From the NCBI GenBank assembly GCA_037074705.1, contig CM073590.1, forward strand, positions 46,226,395 to 46,290,394: DNA of 64,000 nucleotides, written 5' to 3'. Below the pieces are notes generated by a model. It saw only the letters and a list, made by a program, of their open reading frames with translations, searched no databases and was not told the origin of the DNA. Positions 1 through 11,811 of the stretch are shown one piece after another. Position 1 is the stretch's first letter. Every line of letters begins with the position of its first letter. A program made the translations under genes and the position numbers. This stretch comes from Zhengitettix transpicula. Lineage: Eukaryota; Arthropoda; Insecta; Orthoptera; Tetrigidae.

Positions 1-347
1 TCACTGATATTTATCGATAAATGTCCTCCGATTTCTGTCCTGGAACACCTGGATTTTTACAATTTTATTTTACTCTCAATACAGCTTTATTCATTACTCA
101 TATATTTTCCCCTATTATTTGTAATTAAATGAGTTTCTTGTCTCGGCAATCTTTATCAAGATCTTATTTTGAAACTGTTCCGTGAGGTTTGTAACTATAT
201 ACCGTAACTCATTACTTTTGCATTGTTCTATGAAATCTTAAAATTAGTAGTGACTATCCAGTATGTAAGATTATTAAAAAATAAGAAAGTTTTGAAGAAT
301 GAATGAGCGACATTTAGAACTGTGAGTTTTCCTTACATATTGAGAAC

Positions 348-2367
348 TTAATCCCAGGGATTCCAGCCGTGGCCGTGGGAGTACACCTCCTTAATGTAAA
401 CAGGCACCTTCTTCACGTGGTGATGGTGGACAGTGTGCACGTGGTATGGCACATGGATGATGTAGTGCTCGCTGGAAAGTAAACAACACATCGTAACGCA
501 TTCGAGTCATTATTACAACTATCCTCTCCTTCAACCATTTCTGAAGTGATAACTAGGAAGAATATGGTTTCTTAATTATTGTTAAAAAAATTTATCAACA
601 TGTTTTGGAAGACAAAGCAAAGCGCATAAAGAGAAAATTTACGAAAATTTCCGTGGTCATAGATGAACCTACAGAGAGTAGGTTGGGACCACTTATAATG
701 ATTGCTGCCAATTAAACCACTGAATTCTACGCAGGTCTAAAATTACATGTCTAATAAGTTTTAAGCCGAAACTTTATAAAACATATGCATGCTAAGATGT
801 TTCAAGCATCGCTTAATATTCACAGTTTATTTATTTTTAAAATTGAGAATAAAAACTTACTGTTTGCCACCGAAGAGACCGCCTGGTTCAGGGATGGGAT
901 TCGCACTGACAATAGCAGCGAGGGCAACGAGCAAAAGGAGCTGGGAAAGAAATCACAGTGCAATTAAACCTTCAAACGATAAACATACATAACATATTAC
1001 TGTAACTGAAAGAAAACTATTTTAACCAGCTATTGTTTAAGCTTGAGATATAAACGTTGAGATGATCAAAATGACGGACGTGTGACCTATATTTGGCTCC
1101 ACTAGGTTTTCTTAATATTTCAGTGACCACAAGGCTAACCCTTCGTCCCACTATTCCAGCAAAAGGTTGCGACCATGATGTTGTAACGAGAAAGGTAAGG
1201 ATTCAACAGTATGTTGAATAACCGCAACCACGATGAGCAGTAATGTTGGAGTTGATAGGTAACGATGCTGAGCAATCATTTCCATTTCACATTATTATAC
1301 AATATGTGAAAGGTCTACTGTAAGACGAGTCTCTCTTCCTTAAAATAACTGTAATCATGTGATTGAGGGAGATAGGAAGAAGGGTGCCTGGTACAACTGA
1401 CCACACCTCACGGCTAGCTGCAACACTTTCCCGGGGAACCGGTTCCTGTCCAGGAAGGAGTTCCTTCCTAATTTAAGTCGAGCAGTGGACAGAAAGCGGA
1501 GCTGCGGCGAAATGTGAACGGTCCCCATGATATATTTGCACCTGCTTTCTCTCGGAAATAATTGCCCGGAAACTTTCAGTAGTGGATGAATTATTAAAAG
1601 AGCCTAGATTACACGTGTTTCAGCAAAACACATTGTTACGTACTCAAACTTAGACTCAACCACGCTATCCTCTATCTTTCCCACAAAAACATTCCATTAC
1701 CTACACATTGGGAATAAGAAAATTAGGAATAACATTTCTAAATAAAAAATGATTTCTTCACGATATTTAATTTACCAATCATCTTGTAGTAACATGGATT
1801 GAATTCTACGTATATTCTACTTGAACAGAATTTTTTGAAGGCTTTAAAGAAATAATGGTGTATTAACTGGAATTCTGGGAAACTGTATCATATATAAGTA
1901 TGATTAATTAATTATTATCATCACTTTTATAATTAGAAATTTTTACGATATAATAAAACCTTCGGGAACGGGAAGCTAGTTGGCATTGTTAATTTAGATA
2001 GTTGTAACACTTCCTAAATATGCCATATTACAGTAAAGGTATAACATATTCAGATTTTTTAAGGGAAATAACAAAAGGTCAACTAAAATTATAAATTTTT
2101 TAAGACAATAATGTTGAATATGAATTTAAATAAAATTAGGGTAAATTGAATTTTTTATATTATAAAAATAATTAAATACAAATAAATTTTTATTTACAAA
2201 TTTTAAAAAAAATTAAATAAATATTTGATAGCCAATCATAGCTTAACGAGATTTATTGGATATTTTATATCTATCTAAGCGATAATTATTACGATAAATG
2301 ATATGCATAATATTGAAGAAAACGTTTGTTTAGTGAATACACTCACGATGCACTTGATCACGGCCAT
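348..2367 (-). CDS. Secreted histidine-rich peptide, three-exon gene 1
   Basis: Three exons join into a 225-nt reading frame for 74 residues. Exon 1 is 2367-2347 (MAVIKCI) and has a GTGAGT donor. Exon 2 is 940-861 and has a TTTCCCAG acceptor and GTAAGT donor. Exon 3 is 471-348 and has a TTTCCAG acceptor and TAA stop. Intron phases are 0 and 2 and all codons join cleanly. Residues 1-20 form a signal peptide (hydrophobic LLLLVALAAIVSA run), cleaved around SA/NP. The mature peptide begins NPIPEPGGLFGGK, followed by a histidine/valine-rich body (HVPYHVHTVHHHHVKKVPV) and a tail ending GWNPWD. There are no cysteines in the mature part. AATAAA signals lie downstream at 86-91 and 64-69 on the minus strand. 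Short secreted His/Val/Tyr-rich proteins of this kind are common in insect cuticle, so a cuticle or matrix role is inferred. Exons 2 and 3 are homologous to those at 35.2-36.4 kb. I do not recognise a named gene. Confidence 0.85.
1437..1444. promoter_or_regulatory. Grainyhead-type site AACCGGTT in intron 1
   Basis: AACCGGTT is a perfect match to the palindromic consensus of Grainyhead, the conserved epidermal transcription factor that activates cuticle genes. It sits in intron 1 of the histidine-rich gene, inside a locally GC-rich block (about 1390-1590) that contrasts with the AT-rich intron. An intronic epidermal enhancer would suit a cuticle peptide gene. Binding is inferred from the motif and its context only. 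Confidence 0.45.
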
Positions 2368-2458
2368 TTTTAACACGGCTGCAGCTGGACCTAGCTGATC
2401 TGGGAAGCTTCTGTAAGAACCTGAGAGTTCACTGTTGTCCTGATGTTGGAACAGCGGC

Positions 2459-2468
2459 CTTTATAAAG
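2459..2468 (-). promoter_or_regulatory. TATA box of histidine-rich gene 1
   Basis: CTTTATAAAG, a perfect 10-bp palindrome, lies about 95 bases upstream of the ATG at 2367 on the minus strand. A start site about 30 bases downstream would leave a 5' leader of roughly 65 bases with no earlier ATG. The same ten bases lie upstream of the paralogous gene at 36669-36678. The flanking 2505-2700 segment is GC-richer than its surroundings and probably belongs to the promoter. Confidence 0.6.
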
Positions 2469-2509
2469 CAGAAACCCGCATCCCTACCATGAGTGACATT
2501 TTCTCTTCA

Positions 2510-2985
2510 CGTTATGGGTGCGATCGCGGCGTAGAGGGGGAGGTTACGGCCACTTCCACGGGAACAGACTTTTACTCGGCGAACAGGAAGTAGTTCCCAC
2601 TGCCAGGAAAATCACAGGAAGGGTCCCACAATTCACGCACCCGCGGGGGCCAAACTCTCCTCTGGCAGCCTCCGTACTCACGCACCGCGTTACGTATTTC
2701 ACCATGTGACCACCATTACATGCTCGTGACTGAATTGTAAACGATAGTGTCCGCGCATTATATCACGTTTATATCACTCTGAATACCAAAACCTCTGCTT
2801 CACCATGTCGGAGGCTAGTATAGAATACTGTTCAATTAGAGAGTCAAGAATCTTGACACATTTGGATGGGTTTAAAAAAAATGTCTACGTTTTGTAAATT
2901 GCATTTTCCATGAAGAGCCTGTTGAAAATATATTTCCATTCTCAAGGAATGAAACACATCAAACCTTGAATAGGAAAAAAAGCAT
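2510..2985. other. Upstream region of gene 1, no gene seen
   Basis: The first 200 bases are GC-richer and hold candidate upstream promoter sequence for the minus-strand gene. The short open frame at 2518-2709 has no homology that I recognise. The rest is AT-rich and featureless. Confidence 0.4.
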
Positions 2986-4110
2986 TCATTGTAACTGTAT
3001 CAATTATTATTCAAAAGTTCTCTTAGGCAAAATAATTTTCTTTTGTAGATTCCGCGTGTATATTTTACGAAATCGAGTGCAATGACACTGAGAATAAAAT
3101 TAATATTTATTTAAAGAAACTTACCAATATGTGTTTATTGGAAGATGTATTTAATTTGTCGCGTTATTGTTTCCTTTTTTTTATTTTTTTTATTTATTAT
3201 TTACGTATTTAATTTCTTTAAGTTTTGCAAAATTCTAGAAAATACCTGATAATTGATTTTTCAGTAAAAAAAACAGTCTTCAATGTAGAGTTTATATCTA
3301 TTACATGACATATATATTCAGTTGAAAATATTAAAAACTGGTAGATATATAACAAAATTCTGTATTTAAACACTTTTTATTTATAAAGCGGCACGTAATT
3401 TGCGTTTCTTCAAGCCTCACGATTTGATATTTTTTTGTTACATAACTGCCATTTTTTAAGACGAGAAAATGAGATGGATTCTGAAAGTCATAGAAAGTCT
3501 AAAAAAATTGGAACTAAATAGGAGTAAGCAGAGATTAATCAGAGTATCGTCGGGTCAAAACATTCATTATTACTATATCAATTAGGAACATTATGCAAAA
3601 ACTCTCTTGGGAAAAATAATTGTCTTTAATAATATATTGATAAATTCATACATTTCTCTACCCTTCCGCAACCCCCCTTTGAAATCCCTTCCTATCCTAT
3701 TAAAGGGGAGTTGCCACCACGTGGATTACTCTCATGTAACCTGTTACACTAAAAAAAACTTTAAAAAATTATGGACTAGAGTGAAATAACGGAAAATAAT
3801 ATTTAAATGTAGCATAATAATTTTTTATTAAACGTGTTCGTTTTACAAATTTCTATTTAATTTTTTTATATAATTACGTATTTATTTCTTTACTCCTTAT
3901 AATATTCCTGAAAATACTTATAATTGATTTTTCTGTTCAAAAACCGTGATTACATCTATTAAACAATATAAATTGTTAGTTTTAAATATTATAAAATCTG
4001 GTAGATATATAATACAAGTATTTATTTGGAACACTTTTTCTGATAACACGGACCGTTATTTTGCGTTTCTTCAAGCCTCACGATTTAATATTTTTTTGCT
4101 AAATGACATT
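2985..4110. repeat. Diverged tandem duplication, about 600-bp unit
   Basis: Two direct copies can be aligned by eye: about 2985-3470 and about 3560-4110. Shared landmarks, in order, are TCATT.TAACT.TATCAATTA, a run ending AATAATTTTCTTT or AATAATTGTCTTT, TAATTGATTTTTC, TGGTAGATATATAA, and GCGTTTCTTCAAGCCTCACG. The second copy carries a retroposon fragment (3654-3757) absent from the first, so that insertion came after the duplication. No coding content is seen. Confidence 0.7.
3654..3757 (+). repeat. 5'-truncated poly(A) retroposon fragment
   Basis: This matches the 3' end of the dispersed family best seen at 59-60.7 kb: CCCTTCCGCA, CTATTAAAGGGGAGTTGCC, GTGGATTA, CTCATGTA, then an A-run. Truncation at the 5' end with a constant 3' end is the pattern left by LINE-type reverse transcription. 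No TSD was established. Confidence 0.75.
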
Positions 4111-4119
4111 TTAGGACGG

Positions 4120-6415
4120 TCAATTGTTTGGAACGTTTTGAAGAAAATGTTATCATTTTTCAGTATTTAATAACCACCATAAGAGTCAAACTAGACAAAT
4201 ACTAAATGTAGCAGAAGGATTACCACGTATCAAAATTTAATGTGAAATGATAGACAACTAAGTTCTGTACTGAAGATAACATTCTACTAATTTAATGTTT
4301 GATTTTCTCGTCTGGTTTATGTATGTAAATATTTCCCAAGGAAGGAATACATTTGTATTGAAATTCTAATATGTCCGACTCCAGTTCTTTTCAGTATTTC
4401 AGAATGACTGCGAATTATCTTAAACAGATATCTACAATTCTTACGCATTTAATATTGTATTTGGATTGAAATGAGAGCATGGTCTTTCAAACTGAAAACG
4501 TATTGTTAGCGATTTTAAAATATTTCATGTCGTAGCATTATAAAAGTTTACTGTTTAATAATCTGAAATGGATAAGATTATTGAAAAATAAGAAATATTG
4601 GCAACATGAAATGATTATAGATTATACTACTACTTTAAAGTTTGATTTGCTCGCCTGGTTTATGTATAGAAATGTATACCAATGAAAAAATATATATTTG
4701 TATTGAAGTTCTAATTTTCAGATGCAGTGTACTAAAATAAATGTTATAGAAATATTTCCACACAGTAATCCGAATTTTGAAAAATAAAGTCGTAAATTTA
4801 TTATGTACATCCTTAACATCAGCAGTCATAAGTGGTCGTGGTTGCGTTATGTGAAGAGATTTGGTCATAAAATATATAAGAATAAGTACATTGACAAATT
4901 TCTGCGCTTTGACGCAAAGCGGAATCCGAAACCATAAGGTTATTGCGGCCTCCTGACTTTCGTACCTCTTTTAAGTAGCAATATAAATTTAAGACTACAC
5001 AGAATCATAAGCAGTGTGCTCATGTGCTACAGAATCTAAATACAAATTAAAATAATTTTTATTAATTTTAAGAACCTTTTTAATAATTGTGTTTTAACAG
5101 TGAGAATTTCTTATTTGATTTAAAATTCTTTAAACTGCTCGACTGTACGGTTATCTCCGTGTTCAACCGTCATCAGAACAGAATATCTATGCGACATGAG
5201 AAATGTGCATGCGCAGTATCCCGTAAAATTCCACAAACTGCCTCCTTTTCGTGCCCACTGCAGCTTAACACATATAATCAGGACCGTTTCATACTATAAT
5301 ACAGAGGAAACACCGAAGGAGACGGCATAAGAAGTGAAATAAAATTGAATTTGAAACATTCCGTCATTAAAAATCTTATTTTAAAGTAGTTCATGTTTTC
5401 AAAACGTAAATAGTATTTATACATTTAGCGTAGTATTTTTTTAAATTTCATAATCACAAGTCTTAAAGAAAGAAACATTTAAGGGGGGTAATTTCGAAGA
5501 ATTGCGAAAATATATTGTACGACACTGAATACAATACATCCATCACACGCGGTTTGTCCAAAATTTAACTTTATTTAAAATATGTAACAAGGAAAAATAC
5601 TGTGTTATAAATGCGTGTCAAATTAATGATAAATTATTCTGCTTTTAAACTTGGAAACAATGTATAATACGGAATTATAAGTGTATCATACAGAGTATTG
5701 GAAACATTATCGCTGTATATTATTTTACATATTTATCCCCATGAAATCGGTTGCTTTACATGACGTAGCACCAAACGTATAAATCTCACGAGCTACCACT
5801 GTTTGTAATAAGATAAAAAACTCCGAACAGTTTCTGGGTGACTTTTTTTGTTTTTGATTAATATCACGATTTTGGGTCAGTTTAAAACATTCCTTTTGTA
5901 GTAAGGAGAAGTTTGGAGTTTCCGACATTAGTGTAATTTAATCTTAATTGCAGCTCTTGCATTCACTGATGTGAATAAATCTCAACTTTAATAATCAAGT
6001 GGCTTTCTAAAGGCTAAGAAGCACAACTATTTCTTCATTTATTTTATTTATCAATATAGTTGGATAATTATTTGCTACGTGGCATACTATAAAGTTTAAA
6101 ACATGTTTTTTCATTATTTATTTAGTTTAAACAAAAATGAAAAAAAATCGACACTCAAGAACTCGATAATTTATTGTTAAAAAAGATTCAACCCTGAAAG
6201 CTGTAAAAGAGAAGTTAGTGCGGACATTAAAGGAAATATTAACAATAGTCTCAAACGGCAAGTAACTTAGCAGTTGAATTCAAAAGAGGTTTTACTTCCA
6301 TTTTGTTTGAGGGTGCAGGACGCCCAGCAACTATTACGACCAATGATAAAATTGTAGTAATACAGATAAAATAGCCATGGCATCAATACCACTCAACGTT
6401 TCTGGAAACTTTGTT
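4120..6415. other. AT-rich non-coding DNA with a weak direct repeat
   Basis: About 4280-4373 and about 4620-4715 are diverged direct repeats sharing TTTGATTT.CTCG.CTGG and TTTATGTAT, then TTGTATTGAA.TTCTAAT. Nothing else is seen except the first inverted arm of the 6.4-kb repeat family around 6380-6420. The short frames at 4635-4868, 5087-5299 and 5725-5928 are low-complexity and match nothing I know. Confidence 0.4.
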
Positions 6416-6625
6416 CCTATATACGAGCTCGTCAACTCTATACGTGTATATACGAGCTCGTCAACTCTATACGTGTATATACGAGTTCATCAACTGCATT
6501 TTGCGGTTGTCTCACTCACGGTTCTTGTACTTTTAATCACCTGACGAAAGGTGCAAAGTTTCCATAAACGATGTGTAGTATTAACCACCACTTTTTTGCC
6601 TGTCATTTGGCTAGTTTATCTAATA
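6380..6625 (+). repeat. GAAACGTT-family repeat with 29-bp tandem unit
   Basis: A 29-bp unit beginning ATACGAGCTCGTCAACTC is present at 6421-6449 and 6450-6478, with a partial copy at 6479-6497. It is followed by CACCTGACGAAAGGTG, ATAAACGATGTG, and CCACTTTTTTGCCTG...TTGGCTA. An opposite-strand arm at about 6383-6420 reads CCAGAAACGTTGAGTGG, so the locus is an inverted pair around the tandem repeat. The same core recurs at 12.43-12.57 and 57.17-57.35 kb. CTGACGA...GAAAC resembles the conserved core of hammerhead ribozymes, which are known from Penelope-like retroelement ends. The assignment is tentative. Confidence 0.5.
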
Positions 6626-6639
6626 TTTTATTTTAAACA

Positions 6640-8755
6640 GACGTTTTTCACTTCAATAAAATTTTATATTGAATGAACGTCGATTGAATAAGCGTAAATT
6701 CGTAGATATTGAAAATATATTTGTGCATCGTGTCCAAAACATTTTACATGAAAATTTCTGTTTTCATGATTCCTGCATAGTTTTTATGGAGTGAGCATAT
6801 CTGATCAGTTTTTGGATATTTTCAACGCGATTCAACTGACGTTTCATTGGTGCTTATGAAATGTGTATTGATTATTAAACACCTATGTCCAAATAGAATC
6901 CTGAAGAAGGTATCCAGTTATAATAATATTATTTGATGTAGTTTGAAAATCATACCATAACCGATTATAACATCGAAGAAATATTGGGTGAAAATTAGCC
7001 ACATTATCTGGAGCTATGATGGATAGGAAAACAAAAACTGAAATTTATTGTAATATATACGTTAACAGTTAAGAATTATACTTTTAAATCTAATGTGATA
7101 TTAATTAAATATAATACAATCATCTAAAAAGTGTTTCCGTGCAAGTTGATCATAAACTGGCAGGATTATGTAAGCTATTTTCACCAACGTTATGTTTGCA
7201 TGAATTCTCTTCATGCTTATAAAGTAGGTGTAATTTACAACCAGTTGGCATTTCCTTTTATTACCAATTACCTGTCATCTCGTGAATTCAGTCCCGAAAT
7301 TTATGAGAGAAATGTAATTATCTTTCATTTAAGGCTTTAACGCCCAAAATTTAACATTACGTTTAAAGGAAAGTTATTTAAATATTTTGACGTGTAGGAA
7401 ATAATATATATAATATTACTGAATTGAACAGCATCCACAGTTCGTCGCAATAAATGTAAAGGTTCAGACCTCAAATATTCAAAGCAAAGTACATTCATTT
7501 CAGCGTCATGAATTAACTCTCCTATACCAAATTACATTGCTTTTAAACCGCAGAGCCTTCATGTAACCGAAGAAATTATTTGTCAGTTGTCAGGGGAACG
7601 TGTAGGTAGAAAAATCTTTTGTATAACTAACATAGTGTTTATTTATGAATAATTGACTAATTAAAGTGAATAACTCTGTATGCGGTGACTCATTTAATAT
7701 TTTTTTTGTTACAGATATAATTTAATTTAACTTTATTATTTAGCGATACACTGATCACTGATATCGTTAATTCCGATAAATATAAAATCAGTTGAATGTA
7801 CATACTGCAATAATATAAATTATAATGTACTTTTATATGAGTCCAGATAGGTTTCTGATGTTATGCGAGTATATTCAGAGATTGATAATAGCTAATTTAT
7901 CAAGTAATAAATCAGAAGTAAAGGATCACTTTCTATCTGTGTTTTGCGAGCGGAAGACGTGTTTCCTATATACGGCATTATGGTTCACAACGAAGAGCAG
8001 AAACTCGTCAAGCTTGAGAGTGCCCGGAGAAAGCAGAAGTGCACAACTTGTGCGGAAACGTATAGAGGAAACTATATTTCAGTCTTAATTGTATCAATAA
8101 AATAAATGATCGTAAAGTAAAAATGAACTTCAGAGGAAGATTGGCATTGTGCATATCGGAATAGACCAAATTATGCTTATTCGCAACTAATCAAATTAAT
8201 TTTAAAATGGATATGCTTTAATCCACATTTCTATTTAGACATTTATACATTAAAATAAATTCCCACCATCTAAACAGTGCTACTTATGCTCTTTAATCTA
8301 TATTTTGCACAAGGTGTATAATTCATCCGGAGTTTTCATAATGCTACAGTGTATTTGTCACTGAAAAACTTTAAGATTTCTTTATTTATATGGAATGAAT
8401 GAGATGATGTAATTTCAACCCTACCATCGATCGTTTGGCCATTTGTTTACATTGTGCAAGAGTTATTTAATTTAGTCTGAAATATCTCATCAATTATTTA
8501 AACAAAAAAATAAAGTCAATAACTAATGCCAATTAGAAATTATTTAGTGAATACCTGAAACTATCTGTTAATATCCAATATCTTTAATCGAAGAGTAAAC
8601 CGCTGATCTATTTAATATTTCAACAGCTAATATTTCGAAATCATAAATTTACTAGTAATTTATCAAATATAGTTTAAATGTATAGTAAATTTATAATATT
8701 TATTTGCAACTCATGTAATTATTAACTATGAGATGAAAAAGTTATATATTTGTTG
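6640..8755. other. AT-rich non-coding DNA
   Basis: No supported gene, RNA or repeat is seen. The short frames at 7131-7340 and 7825-8088 have no recognisable domain, codon bias or splice context. Confidence 0.35.
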
Positions 8756-8759
8756 ATTT

Positions 8760-9430
8760 ATGCTTGGGACGCGAACCGTTTAAAGCAACATGGATGATTC
8801 AATTTGGGCCAGGTAATGAAACTTTGGCTGTAGGGTGTTGGGACTACCTAACCCATAGAGTGCTTTAACGAAAAATGTAAAGGATTAAGAACCGGGTGAG
8901 CCGTCTGGGAGTCGCTAAATCTGTGCGTGACATGTACGTGAACATTTCTATCCCGATCCCCGAAATAAAATAAACCTATCAAGCGGAAAACTTTACCCTT
9001 ACACCAATCTAGTATAAAAACTAAAACTATTGGAGGTCACAAACCCCGTGGTGATTCGAAAGTGGTATAAAACCGAGATCGGAGCAGGGACCTCGGAGAT
9101 AAAATGATAACTGGTACAGAATTAGTATGGAACGAACCGTGAAAGAGTTAAATTGAAAAGAGTACTGAACGAGTATGAAAACTGGAGCTGGTGTTAAAAG
9201 GAATAATTAGGAAAATTGAGTCTCAAGTCAATAGTCGTTGAGGGGAATTTACACAAATAGACTCTAATTTGAAATTGATGTCTTAGACGGAGTTAAGTAG
9301 AAGTTCCTGAGGCAACGGGAGGAAAAATCGCCAACCTAGACGTCACTACGACGCTTGCCGCTATATACACGAATGAGATGTAAACACGGTTCCCCATAAA
9401 CGTCACCACATCGAACGAGGAAGCTGAGCG
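8760..9430. other. GC-elevated unexplained block
   Basis: Composition rises well above the flanks and both strands are broken by stops. Local palindromic pieces such as CCGAGATCGG...CTCGG occur. Phrases such as GAACCGTGAAAGAG look like rRNA, but neither the order nor the length of any 28S segment could be matched. It may be a diverged transposon terminus. Confidence 0.3.
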
Positions 9431-9512
9431 ACAAATGTATGTATTTCCGGGAGTAAATATATAATATATATGAAATTAAAATAATTTTTTATTGCGTCCC
9501 ATACTATATCTA

Positions 9513-10203
9513 ACTATATAATAAAGTAGCGTGTATATTTGTATGTTTATATGTATTTACGTTAATCTTTATACAAATTTAAACGCGTGGACAGATGCAA
9601 CACAGATTGGTACACATATTCTTCAAAACTCGAGAAGCGGATCTGTAGGGGTGAGAAACCTGTGGTTGAAAGAATTATAATTAAAAAATGGGATCACTTT
9701 GTGTTAAATTACTATGCCTCAAGAAATAATGACGTCACAGCACACGGGAGAGAGACGTTACTACGCGACATACTGCAAAACAAAGTAAATAGTTCCTTTT
9801 TTCGTAATGAAATAAAGCAGAAATATTTTGATTGAATAAAAAGTATAATTTTATCCACAACACTCCATCGAATGATGATAAAAAACAATACGAAAGATTA
9901 TACGATCTGTCGAACTAATTTTACTTTTAATAACTTGGCTTTTAAATGACTGACATGGCATAAATATGGCACGTACCATGATTATTGTATGTACTGGAGG
10001 AGACATAGAATGATGATAAAATCAATACCTAGTATTTGTTAATCATTACAATTTAATAGATTTTTAATGTGCTAAAACTGACGAATTATTTCAAGTGAGA
10101 TTCTTTAAAAGTTTTGGTTATATGTGTATACTATTTTAATTTCACATATTTGATTATAAATATGTAAAGAATGAGTACCCGTGCTTCACTGGGCACCCAG
10201 CTC

Positions 10204-10206
<3 letters not shown>
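9513..10206 (+). mobile_element. Short Helitron-like element, decayed ends
   Basis: The 5' end (CTATATAATAAA...GTATATTTGTATGT) and the interior match the element at 32183-32920: TTGGTACACATATTCTT, GGGGTGAGAAACC, TTTGTGTTAAATTACT, GACGTCACAGCACACG, GAGAGACGTTACTAC. The 3' end has a short GC-rich stretch followed by GGGCACCCAGCTC, close to the CACCCAGCTAG terminus at 37290. The terminal TC and CTAG are mutated. It is non-autonomous and holds no RepHel sequence. Confidence 0.55.

Positions 10207-10239
<33 letters not shown>
10205..10239. repeat. (TA)n microsatellite
   Basis: About 16 uninterrupted TA units directly abut the decayed 3' end of the Helitron-like element. The isoleucine/tyrosine repeats predicted here on both strands are artefacts of it. 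Confidence 0.95.
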
Positions 10240-10240
<1 letters not shown>

Positions 10241-11810
10241 GTGGTAATTAAAAGGAAATTAGTAATTAATAAACAAAAAATTTGGACTCGACTTGTTAGC
10301 GGCATTAATGTCACAGGTTTGGGGTATTGCAGGTTGTTGGTTCGCTGGACGCAAGGTGTGCGCCAGTCTTCTTCGCAAAAATATAGCAGAGAGCAGTTGT
10401 CATAGAAAGATTGCTGTGGACGGACGAAGAGTAAAATATTCAGAAAGAGTCCAGATACCGGTAGTAGAAAAGCGAGATCAGTTAGAGAAGTTTTGTTATA
10501 AGTTGCAGTCTGCGAAATAAATATCCAAATATTCATCGTAAACATCTTAATGCAGAAGTCTAATTTATTCCATTCTCAAATTAGACCATTATTTCGATTT
10601 TTGGAGAACAAGTAATTGCATCCAGCGTCTAATAATCGTCGGAACGAGTGAATAATATTTCCTTAACGAACAGAGAATCAACGTTTGGCAAACTAAAACG
10701 TATTAGAGTTAATGCGAAAAATGGCCTGTTAAAGAGTGTAATGTGTGTGAAGTGAATGAACGAGCCAAATTTCACTGATTACCAGAAACTGTAAGTTACA
10801 ATTTCACTGAATTCATATTTGTAAACCATTAAGTAAAGGTATGTATCGTCAGATTTCAGATTTAGAGTGTCGTTTAGAATTTAAAGTTAACATTTTATGT
10901 GTTTTGTTTGCATTGTAAATAATACATTGATGAAGTAGGCTCATAATAGCTTCATAATAATTTAATTGTTAACTAATATTTTCTTTATAAAAGGGTCAGT
11001 AAAGACCCCGAGAAAGAATAAATTTGGATTGTAAAATAGTAATTAATAATATAAAATTTAAAGTTAATTTTTGAAACATTTTGTAAATTTAATTATTGGT
11101 GCATTAATAAAATTAATTTTTTTGTTTATTTTTTTAAAAAATCTTAATTATTATTAAATCATCCTCTCATTTTAATATTTAAATTGATGCATTAATGTGG
11201 CGTTTTAACCTTTAATTCATTAGTGATTAGCACTATATATATGTATATATACTTTATAAAATATTTTTTAATTTTAAATTTTAGAGTTTCGTGCATTTTT
11301 TCTTCTTTGTTATATATATAGTGTGACAAATATTTTAAAATGTGACTCATTTTTCTTCTCAACTATAACATTAAAACTACCCACTATTATTACCATGACA
11401 ATATAGCACGTTTCTCTTTAGAATTTAACTATTTTTCCTATTCTTATTTTCTATACATTTTTACAGAATTTCTCCGGATGGGTATTTAGTCTTTGAAGCA
11501 TCCAGACGAAATAGTTGAACAATCTTATATTTATGTTAAGTAGCTGCCTTATAAATTTTGTAGCGTTCTTTCATTAATTTCTTTTCAGTGACAATTCTCG
11601 TAAGCATTATGTAGTCCATATTAGAAAGAACAAATTATTTATAGAGTTTTTACATGTAGCTTGGAGCTTTTCCCTTTTTATATTCTCGTAACAAAATGTA
11701 ATTGTTAACTGCAGCTTTCCAAAACAGAAAAACACATGAAAAGGGCGATTATATACCAAATTACACAAGGCCTTGTTAATTATACTTGTGAATACCCGTT
11801 ACGTATGAAC
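10240..11810. other. Non-coding; GC-elevated 10290-10510, then AT-rich
   Basis: Overlapping frames on both strands at 10181-10545 have no domain I recognise. A diverged transposon fragment is possible. 10520-11810 is AT-rich with TA-rich tracts and nothing supported. Confidence 0.3.
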
Positions 11811-11811
11811 T

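Noticed and set aside
8880..9260. 28S rRNA fragment
   Set aside because: Isolated phrases resemble LSU rRNA, but order and spacing match no region of the molecule.
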